The notes beneath the pieces are model-generated. The model did not search any database. It had not been told where the DNA came from and saw only the letters and a list, made by a program, of their open reading frames with translations. Position numbers and translations under genes: made by a program. Shown in pieces: positions 54,500 through 64,000 of a stretch of DNA of 64,000 nt (positions are counted from its first letter, which is position 1; each line of letters starts with the position of its first letter). Source of the DNA: Trichopria drosophilae (Eukaryota > Arthropoda > Insecta > Hymenoptera > Diapriidae); the NCBI GenBank assembly GCA_030407085.1, contig CM059584.1:62883501-62947500 (forward strand). The letters run 5' to 3'.

Positions 54500-56361
54500 A
54501 TTTTAAATGAGTTGTATTTAGTATGTCTTTTAATAAGAGCACATTATTCTACCACCTCTAGACTGATCTGTGATTCTTTTAATCTCCAGAACACTGTTAA
54601 ATTTGTCCGATAAGCTGTTTCGCGATAAATGCCGCGAATGTCAAAATTTCAAAACTGGAGTCACGACATTTTTACCTATGTAAGCTTCTTTTCTATTCTA
54701 AGTACATAGTTCTAACATGTTGCATTCGATTCTGCCCTCCAAACGCTACCAGTACATTGCCATTTCAAACATGAACAATTAACGCACAAAATTTAGCAAC
54801 GTGAAAATTAAAAAAAATAACAAGAGTCACGCTCTTTTTTTGTGCAAATATTTTACTTTTATTTGTGTATTATGTGCATATTTGTTTTGAAAGTATATGG
54901 GCATTATTCTAGAACTTTTAAACTTTGAGGTTGAAGAAAATTGCATTTTTTTTGGCACATTCATGAAATTAATTTTATTGGCTTTACAATGGATCAAATG
55001 ACAGGAAAAACCTTGCGTGACTCATTTATACACAATGTATTTTTTTTTTTTTTTTTAATGTAACATGTTACGTTACTCGTAAAATTAGTTTTTAGTTTTG
55101 TAACGTTTAATACACATAAAAAATTCAGTTCTTTTGCTTATGGCCTAATTTTTAGAAGCTAGTATATAACATTAAACGTCTAGTTAATAGTTATTCAAAT
55201 TTAAAATAATCGATTAAATATGGCGGACTATTTTTACAAAATTTCCTTGATTTTTATAAAATTTGTTATGTTAGGGTTTTTGAGGCTACTGATTACAAAT
55301 CTAAAGTCAGTTTTCATTAAAATTTGAAATCCAAATACATGATTTAACATTAAGGATACTAAAAAATTAAAACGATTTGTAAAGAATGATCATTTTATTA
55401 TTGTCAAAAAGTGGGTTTTTTGTTGTATTAAAAAAACACAAAAGTTATAAATACTTTAATAACATAGGAGAAAAGATCACAATGATTCCAAAGTACTTAG
55501 AAGCTAAATTGTAGATGTGCCATTAAATAATTTGATTTTTCAAAGTGAGTTTCGCTTGGAAATTTAAAGTTTGACGTGGTCGCCTTTTTTATGTATAGGT
55601 GGCACACATTCGGGCAAAGGCTCAAATTACTTCTTATCATATAGTTAATGTACCCCTGTTGTGTGGTTTCTTAAAAACCAATGTGAAAAAAATTATCTAA
55701 GGTTGATTGCTAAATTGTCAACTATAAAAAAAAGTTATCTCGCAAGTTTGAAGGTATATAATTTTATTCCTCAGTGAGGCACATCATTAAGTTAAGGATT
55801 TTTCATTTGTTTACATCCCCAAATACTTCCACAAAAAACCACAGACCATAAAAAAAAGGTTCAAAAAGTTTCAGTGTTAAAACTGAAAAAATGTAGTGAG
55901 TGTCGCGCACCAAAAACAGGCAAATTCACTACTTTTCTTTACTCTCATTGTTTTCTACATATCTGTAATTAGTAATAAACACTTAATGTAAAACGAACAA
56001 AAATTTGTTGATCTGTTAGTGTTGCAAAGTTATATTTAAAATTTTAAAGGTATCATAATGAGCGACAACATAAAGTTTAAAAATTCTAGAACAATGCCCA
56101 TATAACGGTAGTCCTTTTTTTGGATTTACATATTCTACCTGATAACTCTTTGTAAATACATGAGCGGAAATGATGTATCCCAATAAAAAATCTCGAGTCA
56201 CGCAAAAGTTCGAGCTAATTGAGAATCGCCCATATAATAAAAAATTCCATATATGTAAGTAGATGATTGTAGTTTCTAAGGGTGTATTGGTTTAAGTTAC
56301 AAACGTTCGTACGGTAGACTTTATCTAGATTTGGTTGCCTTAGGTTTGGTTTCATTAGGTA
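54500..56361. other. AT-rich DNA, scattered repeat traces
   Basis: One unit of the 120-bp dispersed repeat at about 55200-55330 (ATGGCGGACTATTTT, TCTAAAGTCAGTTTT). At 55590-55630 the reverse complement resembles the word CCCTTGTACGAATGTCTGCC found at 46020-46045, again a probable pair of dispersed TE tips. No gene. Confidence 0.35.
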
Positions 56362-56580
56362 ACATTACTTCAGGTGAAGTTACTTGAGATTTAGCGACTC
56401 CCTAAACTTCATATTTTGAATACCGATGAACTAAACATAAATTGTTTTACAAATAGTCTATTTTGCATATGCTTCGTTCCACTGTGGCATCATCTACGGA
56501 ACGTATTAAAGTACAATCTCTCGTGAGAGTTTTGAAAAAAAAATTATTAGACCGGTCAAGAATTGACGTCACAGGCGATT
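56362..56580. repeat. inverted partner of 47639-47893
   Basis: Reverse-complement match to 47639-47893 (TTACTTCAGGTGAAGTTACT, GCGACTCCCTAAACTTC, AATTGACGTCACAGGCGA). A GC-rich word GCCACGCCGCCGCGGCGC lies just beyond at about 56618. Confidence 0.7.
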
Positions 56581-56589
56581 TTTTTCCAC

Positions 56590-57480
56590 GAACATTGCCT
56601 CCGTTTCCTAGTGTGCGCCACGCCGCCGCGGCGCATTGTACTTCGTTGTGGCTTCCCGCCGTGACATTTTGGAAGAATATTTTGGGTATTATCATAATCT
56701 CCGTATTTCCAAACCGTTTCTTGATACATTCATATAGGTATTTTCGTAATTGCATTTTATTTTTAAGTAATCGTATTTACAACATTTGGCTAACTGAGAT
56801 TATAATTTTATGAGATTAATGTTTTGATATAAGTTATCAAAATTTAATTCAAACTCTTTCAAAAATATGAATATTAAGATCGACCATAGAAGCGCAATAA
56901 AATCCCTGAGAGGAAATACTTTTTGTAAGTTTGGACATTATGAAATGAAGTAAATCTTTGTTACAAGGTACAAAATGGATTAATGATCAATTTGAATCTT
57001 TTAGAACATAAAGCACACTCTAACAATGATGTCCAGACAAATAGAATTTAATCCATTAAAATTTTTCCCAGTTGTCGATTTTGAGCTTTTAATGCTGAAA
57101 ATGACAAAATCTTAATAAAGTAAATGCAATTTTGAAAATACTGCGAATCTCATCAATCATTAAAGGTAGATATCGAGATCTTGTAACTCACAGTACAAAA
57201 TATTGCAGGAGATTAATGCAGCTTTTGATGATCAGTTGCAAAATTTGATATAATCGAGGCGATTGCAATAAGAGATTCATAGAAGAACTCAGGAATGAAA
57301 TCGAAGAAAAAGTAGTTCAAATGCGTAGAAAGTGCGATATTGTTCAACTTTGGACAATGGTACCGTAGTTTTGGAATATTCGAAAAATAAAAACGGAATT
57401 TCAACCTCATAGCCTAGCGTGGCAAACTGTTAATTTGAATTTGATAGGTGACATTGAATCAAACCAAATCACACAACAGG
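56590..57480. other. AT-rich DNA, nothing recognised
   Basis: No coding signal, TE tip or exon could be supported. Confidence 0.35.
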
Positions 57481-57494
57481 CTAAATGTTAGCTA

Positions 57495-57746
57495 CAGTAA
57501 GATCTCCCTTGATGGGATGGGTCGTTTCTCGGCTCAACCTTTTAATGGGCTGCGTGAGTGATGACATCGTTCTCCTTCTACTGCGGCGTTTACCGCTGCG
57601 CCAGTATACAACACACATGCGCGATGTTACATATACACATGAGTGGGGGGTCGGGAAGGCACGCGATCGCCCAAAAAGAGAACGGCATCTGGCCGCACAA
57701 CAGAATGATCCCTTAAAGAGATAGCCCATCAAGGGGGATCTTACTG
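57495..57746. mobile_element. Tc1/mariner-type MITE, 252 bp, TA target
   Basis: TA-flanked (57493-57494 and 57747-57748) with 22-bp inverted tips CAGTAAGATCTCCCTTGATG (57495 on) and its inverse (57725-57746), 21 of 22 matching. The interior is GC-richer and non-coding; the open frames across it on both strands are by-products. CAGT tips with a TA duplication fit Tc1/mariner-derived MITEs. Confidence 0.85.
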
Positions 57747-57749
57747 TAA

Positions 57750-59935
57750 TTACACCATACTAATTTTACAAGGTTTTTACTATGAAAGCCTTATCAGTCG
57801 ACAATTTTCTCAGAAAAAAATATATTTCCTTAAAAGAAAATGATAGTTCTCGAAAATCCTTACTATAACGACTGATTTTAGGAAACTTGGTAGAATTACA
57901 TACGGTGTTTAAACAAAATTTTCGGATGTTAAAGTAGGTTTTATTAAGTTTGCTACATTGTGCCCTCAGGAATACATTTTTCATGGTGTTAGGGCGACTC
58001 TTTGTACTTTTGTGTTTGTAAAATTCGCGAGAATTTATAATTACATATAGAAGGATCAAATTTGAGTGATTTTATTGCCAAATGGTGATTATATATATTT
58101 GTAGTGTTTCGGTTCGTAAAAGACTATTCTGCCGTCAATTATATGATCCTCAACATAATTTTGTTGTTTAGAAAAACATGCCTTACGCCCAAGTACTGAA
58201 CCATTACTAGAAAACATCCAAAAATTGCTTGAAATTAATTACATTGATAGTATCACATATAATTATTGGATCTATGCAGATTGCAAATTTTTAGAAACGT
58301 TAGACGTTACTACCGAGTGTTATTTTGATAAACTTGCAAACCGGTTGCGTAAACTTTCGACGCAAAATTTTCTACCGAAAAGTCAAAGCTCCGTATAAAG
58401 CACCGTATTTTTCAGCAGCTACTGGCTATTATATTACTAGCAATTGCAGTGCTGTCTTGAGCAGTTAAAAGAGAGTCTATTTTTTATCATTCATGTGTTG
58501 TTCTTTGAGGTGGTTACTCTTTTACTACCGCAAAGCAGCTACTTCTCATGCGGGCCGTTTTTTAACCTCAAAATCGGTAACTAGGGTCTCATACACGACC
58601 TGCATTAGTTAGTGAAGTTACCGGTTATAGGATGCGGTGTTGAGTGTTTTGTATTCAAGCATTTTTATTTTATGACCACGAGGTTGATTCTATGCAGATT
58701 TACAGCACATAGATCTACCGCTTTCGTCGTAATCTACTGTTTCACGGCAGTTTGTTACTTGGCGAGTTTGCGCGGGTGCACATACTGTACAGTTTATATT
58801 GTCGATGTAACGCCGCATTTGCGCTCGTCGCGCTTATCTCTCCCGGAGGAGGGGTGTGTGTCCCTATCGCCTAGACTACTATGTGTTTTATCCGTTAATG
58901 GTGGCGTCACGTCATTCCTGGAAACATTTTTTGAGGACAAGTTTGGTTTGAAGAATGCGGTGGATTTTGCATATCTAACTAGAAAAGTCCACACATAATC
59001 CAAGTGGAATGTTCCTCGCTGCGTATTAAATCGCAAATAATGTTGAAGAAAAAACTGTGCGTGGTAAACAGTCATCTACATCGATAACGATCTGACTGAA
59101 CAGGATAGAAATATCAAATACTGTGCCCGCTAACTAATAAGGAACGCCAAGATAAATAATAGCACAGCTAGCTGAAGCCATCAAAAATAGACAGTACTTA
59201 TAGATAGACGCCAAAGCACAAGGACCGTTATCATTAATGGAGACTGATAAATCGAATACCGAGGCTGAGAATCTTTCAAAAAATGGATAAACCCTCACAC
59301 GGTACTTGCCTTTCTGGTTCACCAAGTCAAGGTTAAAGGCAGAGATAATCAAGGATGTACATTAAAACGCACTCAGAGGACGCAAAGCTCAAGCCCTAAC
59401 GTGGAAGTTGCCGAATTGGCATTTATTTTCTAGAATGGACATAGACCAACCCTGCAATTATTTGTTCGTATGGTATATGTTCTCTATTTGACGCAGCATA
59501 TTCATTTCTTAAACCTACAATATTCTTAATCTTAGTTGGTATTTCTACATTACTGACATTATTGATCCTACTCTCTCGGATCATTGGGTTAACCATATCT
59601 TGTTTCGTCCCCGTGATGTTATTGTTTATTATTTTATTAAATCGTACTTGATATTAAAAAATGTGTTCATATTTTGTATTATAAGATGAGACATTGGATT
59701 TTTTTCCGTCCATTTCTATATTCAATATTGAAATTTATCTCATTTTTATATATTTTTGTATTAATAAATCTTTCGGAAGATGGCCCCTACAGAGTCCCAA
59801 ATGTAACATGGGTTTTATTTCAAGGCCAAATTAGTAATAAGACCGCATTCCCAAGAAACTGAAAAATGCTTAAACAATAATTTTGATTAATCGATATCAA
59901 CGGTCCAGAAAATAAACACTTTGAATTATAATTTT
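57750..59935. other. no gene recognised; one isolated 128-codon frame
   Basis: An open frame at 58612-58998 (+) has mixed composition (FGLKNAVDFAYLTRKVHT at its end) but no splice context or motif I can name. The surrounding DNA is AT-rich. Another frame at 59134-59352 (-) is equally anonymous. Confidence 0.3.
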
Positions 59936-59939
59936 ACAA

Positions 59940-60800
59940 CTTATTTTAGGCTTAGCAAACCTGGCAGAGATCTGGATTGGGTGGCGTTCTTCGGGACTGG
60001 GTGACGGGGCGTGGCGCGGGCCATCGGGGGTGAAATGATCAGCTCTCAGTGGTTTGATCAGGGGTGTAGGAAGGCGCGCAAGGACATAAAACACGCACTA
60101 ATAACCTGGCTTATAAGTTTGCAATGGCCAAAACGCCAAGGAATTTTGATGCGAATCATGAAGCACTTAATGGGGTCCGATGCCTGAAAAGAGTGTTGAA
60201 CTCACCGTTATTTTGTGACTTACGGGCCAAACTAACCGTAGACTAATTGAAGCCTCACGTGCACGAAATTGGCAGGTCACTCGCTTCGGAGTAGCATAGT
60301 AGAGATTTCTCAGCGAAGGTACCTCAGCTCCGATTCTTGCCAAATATCTTTGTATAGACAACTATCTGATGGAATTTAATGTCCTTCGACACTGTCTATA
60401 CGGGGGTCAGGATGCAGATTAGGACGGCCACGATTTACTTCCACTCCATGTACATGGCAAATATATATTTAAATACAGTCATATGTTAATCTGCTCACTG
60501 TGTAGCCAGAGAGAGGTAAATCTCATATTATACGAAACTGTCCTTTCTATAGAACTTACTGCGAGGAAGCCCGTAGAACTCTTGGGTTACAGCAGCACTC
60601 CACGGACGAACTTTTGTCGGCTTTATTATGTGCTAATGATCAGGCGTAGTCTGGAATTCTTTTTCATCTCGTCTTGCGCTGCTTTAAATTGAGAGATTTC
60701 TTGATGGGAAGTTGAACCAGTCGACTACTTTCTCTGGTTTACTGCGTTTAGAAACGAGAAATAATGATGTATTTTATAAGTAATACTATTGCATTTTATC
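59940..60800 (+). pseudogene. APE-type LINE fragment, same family as 16794-18850
   Basis: SSQWFDQGCRKARKDIKHAL (about 60043-60100) matches the linker after the endonuclease domain. RMQIRTATIYFHSMYMANIY (from about 60410) matches LRMQIRTATIHSRSVYVGHV at the C terminus of the 16794-18850 copy. The RT between is deleted. Stops are frequent. The A/T-rich tail to about 60900 may be 3' UTR. Confidence 0.65.
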
Positions 60801-61000
60801 TATTGCTTTTTTACCGTATACGATGGTTTTATATTTGGCGTATAAGTAATTGTGTAAATATCGGCTTACTTATTTTGTATTATATTAATTATAGTGTACT
60901 ATTGCATGTTTCTAACCGTTCAATCTCTTAACCGTCTAATCCCTTCTCAAGTAAACTAAGAGTTAAATTCAAGAGAATAAAGTTTATATCTATATATCTA

Positions 61001-61429
61001 AAAGGACAGGAATCAAGTACAAAGGACAAGTTATTTTCCCCCGCTTTAATGACGATTTGCCTATTCCCGGGTCGACGCTCTGGTGGAACGGTTCGGACAA
61101 CACAAAGATATTTTACAGGTCCCCCCTTTGCCAACATCGGTACCACCAGCTGATTCGGCGATCTATGTCGCAGAAAGCGCGACGCGAGTCTTACTCCACA
61201 TTTTTCCGAGGTAATGTCCACGACGCACCGACCGCGGATAAGACGCTGACTATACTGATAATTGCCGACGAGGGTAGGCAGCGGTCTCAAATTCGTATCT
61301 TCGACCGGCAAGGTTCCCTGGTTATTCCAAATACTGGACGTAAACAGAGAAAATTGCACGAACGGGGATTCGAACTCGGGGCCTTCGGTTCCGAGGCTGA
61401 CGCCTGATCCCGCACGACTATCTCGCCGC
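61001..61429 (-). mobile_element. tRNA-derived SINE, copy 3
   Basis: Minus-strand member of the family at 16207-16682. The tail (AAAGGACAGG...ACAAAGGACAAG) is at 61000-61030, the B box (plus-strand GGATTCGAACTC) near 61367, and the A-box side ends near 61429. More diverged than the other two. Flanks share TATCTATATA-like words, consistent with but not proving a target duplication. Confidence 0.8.
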
Positions 61430-61639
61430 TTATTTATCTATCTATATACCGGGTGATGCAGAAGTATGGAAACCATCGAACCACTTTTGAGGAAGGCATT
61501 TTAATGAAAAATGTTAAATACAAGAGTTTTAGGATATTTCTCTGGCTTTTCAGTGATTTCCTTGGAATTGACCTTCATCATGACGTCGAAGATCAAAAAA
61601 GTCTTTTTTTTTTAAATCCTATCTTACATGCTACTAAAA

Positions 61640-62395
61640 TCATATGAAACGTTCATTCTTTCAGACGCCTGACACCTCCACGTTCATTGGATGCACATGT
61701 TTTAAACAGAAAGAAGTTGTATTTTTTTACTTAAAAACTAATAATCATCGGCCAATATAATTTCTGGTTGTATTTCAGCTGATTGTATATTTCGACATTC
61801 TGATATAAATCCGTCATTGATTGTCATTTGCCTAGCGTATGTATGTGATTCTTTGGTCATTGGAGAATTTTGAAGTACGAGCATTTTCACGATAATTGTA
61901 TAGCGCTAAGAAAAGCAGAGCAACAGTCATTGTGACGGTTCTATAATTAGTGAAGAATATGACACAGTAATTTTGGTAAGGTCCCTGTTGCGTTATTAAA
62001 AGATCACTTCAGTGTGACATTTTCGGTTTCCATATTACTGTCTCTGGTAGTCAACGTCTAATTCGTTTCTCTAACAGAACAAGAAAGTTTCTTTTTGATG
62101 ATGAAATATTCGGGGGGCGGGGGGGGGGGGACATACAACGAAGTTGTGGATTTAGTTAATGCGACGTTCTTCGTTGGCGAGGCAGGTATTTCTAAGGGAA
62201 CTGCGTTCTTAAACTTTTCGGCGATTGGAAGAAATTTAAAGTAATAAGAGTCGCCAATAACCTGGATGGCCGAAATCCCAATCAAACGAATAATATCAAT
62301 TTGAAGCAGCCCTATCATTCGTTGAAAATCATAAATTATCTACTAGAAATGGAACTCAGGAGGTTGTAATTCATCAACTTCAGTTCATAAGAATT
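61640..62395. other. no gene recognised; G-rich run
   Basis: Mostly AT-rich. A G run interrupted once by C lies at 62112-62130. Near 61449 a CGGGTGATGCAGAAG word after TATA resembles a mariner-type tip. Confidence 0.4.
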
Positions 62396-62399
62396 TAAA

Positions 62400-62660
62400 A
62401 CACGTCAAATTTCTTCCTTACAAAATTCCTTTTCACCAACAGTTACAGGAAGATGATTTTGACCGTCGGATGCAGTTTTGTGAAATTAAGATGGACAGAA
62501 TTGATCTTCATCCTAATTTGATGCATCATATCGCTTTTATTGGAGTCAAGAATATCCTCATTGGCTACTTGAAGCTCATACACAAACACCACAAATGTTC
62601 AATGTATAGACGCTTAATTAGGGATCGAATGATTGGACCTTTTTTCATATAAGGTGATAC
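62400..62660 (+). pseudogene. mariner-type transposase fragment
   Basis: The translation from about 62401 gives HVKFLPYKIPFHQQLQEDDF, DRRMQFCEIKMDRIDLHPNL and MHHIAF, which is the region leading into the first catalytic Asp of DUF4817-type transposases. The FSDE motif itself has degenerated. RDRMIGPFFI near 62622 corresponds to the (L/I)IGP(Y/F)F(F/I) motif. The segment between is shortened and scrambled. Confidence 0.6.
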
Positions 62661-63076
62661 GGACCGCTTCAATTATATAATATAGTCGGGCCTTTTAAAT
62701 ATAGCGATGATTTAAAGTTTGGCGGTGGCTACGATGTATGATTGTGTGTATCTATGCGTGCTCGTATCATTAATGTACAATCAGACTTCAATTTCAACGA
62801 GCTGCCAACGTTGACGTTTGAACTTGTCACTTTCGCGGATCTTCAAATTCGTTCGGGTTCGTGAAAATATCTTAATTTTCGAATCCGTACCGACCTTCGC
62901 TATACTTAAGCACTCTGATCATAGAAGCAACTTGATCCGGACCTCGCCGCTGAGGTTCGTCATTATTTAAGGCCAGGTTCTTATTCTCAGGTCCCAAAAA
63001 ATGCCTCAATTTCAGGATTTTTTCTGTATAAAACAAATTAATAAATCAATTAATTTTTCGACCGTAAATATAAATA

Positions 63077-63457
63077 TAAACTAGTGTTGGCGTGGTGGCT
63101 CGCTCGCTCAGAAACTTCGACCCAGTGGAGAGGCGGCTATTCCTTAATACTCGTTCGTTTACTAACAGCTTTCAATTATATTATACAATTATATTGATAT
63201 TTGGGGGTCCAGTCATATTTAGGTCCAAGTGGCTTCGATAAATATGTTACAACAATATAGTGTTTCTTATATGTATGAAAATTGAAAATGAGCATTTTCA
63301 AAACTTCGACCCCGACAACAGGTCAGCCGAAGTATTAATAAATAAAAGTTGCAAAACACTTCATGCACTTGTATTGTAATAGACTATTCGATGCATATTA
63401 CATATTTACTTTGTTTTACTAATTACTGTCTGTATGATTATGATCTTATATATATAT
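63077..63457. repeat. dispersed 380-bp repeat, copy B (uninterrupted)
   Basis: Continuous counterpart of 50655-51985 without the MULE insertion; the junction reads ATGTTACAACAATATAGTG near 63244-63262. It abuts a mariner-type tip at 63459. Confidence 0.85.
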
Positions 63458-63458
63458 A

Positions 63459-64000
63459 CAGGGTCATCGAAAAGTATCGGACCCCCCTAATATCTTCAGT
63501 TAGAATGCACTTAGGAGAAAATGTCCAATAGCAAAGTTGTATGGTTTCAAGCGGGGAGTAAGATGATGACCTTGACTTTGACCTTGACCATGTCCTTCAA
63601 GGTCATTTCAAGGTCAATCTTATTTTTTTAAATAGAACCCCCTACATTTTATTGCATATTCTTATAGCTTATCTCAAGAGCTTTCCAAAACACTATAATA
63701 AAATCTATTTTTATTAAGTACTTTTTGAGTTATAAAGGTTTGAAGTTAACAATTTGTTAAGTAGTGTGCGAGTCCGACCAGTTAAGGCAAGAGTGGTGTG
63801 TGAGTCCGGCCAGTTAAGGCAAATTTAATTCCAATTGGTTAGCTTGGGCAAAATATTTAATTGTACCAAACAATTCACAACAAATGTTCAAATTGTTGCC
63901 CTTCAACAGCCTGGCAATGTGCCAATCTGTTATAAACAGCCGAAACCGCATTCCGGTACGTTTCTGGCGGTATTAGTTCTATCTCTCGAGTTATTCTCCC
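63459..64000 (-). mobile_element. mariner-type (DUF4817) element, 3' end, runs off the window
   Basis: The tip TA-CAGGGTCATCGAAAAG at 63459 is followed by a zone with TGACCTTGACTTTGACCTTG and TCAAGGTCATTTCAAGGTCA (about 63568-63618). Then come a 33-bp repeat (CCAGTTAAGGCAA at about 63779 and 63811) and the transposase end on the minus strand. Same order as 11752-13127. Confidence 0.75.
63875..64000 (-). pseudogene. mariner-type transposase, C-terminal 41 codons, partial
   Basis: The minus-strand frame is open from the window edge to the TGA at 63875-63877: ITREIELIPPETYRNAVSAV, then YNRLAHCQAVEGQQFEHLL. The C...G..FEHLL ending is that of DUF4817-type transposases. No defect is visible in this part, so whether it is a pseudogene depends on sequence beyond 64000. 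Confidence 0.7.

Noticed and set aside
58612..58998. 128-codon frame on the plus strand
   Set aside because: Open, but no recognisable motif, homolog or splice context. Left as anonymous within a non-coding stretch.

Overview
The window is eukaryotic, insect-type DNA, most plausibly Hymenoptera such as an ant. That placement is inferred from AT-rich introns and from the repeat families present. It is almost entirely a transposable-element graveyard. Only two pieces look like host coding exons. One is an internal exon of a DESI2-like (PPPDE) deSUMOylating/deubiquitinating isopeptidase at 24029-24101 (+). The other is a probable terminal coding exon of an unrecognised gene at 8039-8202 (+). Neither gene can be completed inside the window, so the TEs seem to fill long introns and intergenic space.

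Layout. 1-5000: GC-rich stretch with palindromes and a 75-bp tandem repeat, then AT-rich DNA. 5040-7960: a decayed R4/Dong-like LINE with a restriction-like endonuclease. 8931-11712: a 2.8-kb long inverted repeat carrying mirror-image TTAA-flanked piggyBac-type MITEs. 11752-16793: a Tc1/mariner-type (DUF4817) transposon on the minus strand. It is interrupted by a 3.6-kb foldback element (9-bp target duplication), which is itself interrupted by a tRNA-derived SINE (13-bp target duplication). 16794-18900: APE-type LINE relic. 20960-21884: LINE ORF1 relic. 22406-22885: second SINE copy. 24029-24101: DESI2 exon. 25452-26660: another SINE and a Penelope-like RT relic. 27551-31200: a 3.65-kb element with about 224-bp terminal inverted repeats around a decayed transposase-like gene that I cannot assign to a named superfamily. 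32233-33948: internally deleted piggyBac. 34325-44340: a second DUF4817 mariner-type element, split by a 7.2-kb BEL/Pao retrotransposon (LTRs at 36077-36580 and 42689-43258) with an open integrase frame. 44045-45838: mariner subterminal repeats with a piggyBac MITE inserted at TTAA. 48833-49250: a tandem array of seven alternating hairpins with compensatory base changes. 50655-51985: a dispersed repeat carrying a Mutator-like insertion; an uninterrupted paralogous copy lies at 63077-63457. 57495-57746: a TA-flanked MITE. 59940-61429: LINE fragment and third SINE copy. 62400-64000: two more mariner-type transposase pieces.

The best candidates for something undescribed are the long-TIR element at 27551-31200 and the covarying hairpin array at 48833-49250. 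The nested insertions give firm element boundaries because reading frames and target duplications can be followed across them. Nearly all TE genes are broken by stops and frameshifts. All calls are from reading the sequence; no database search was run.
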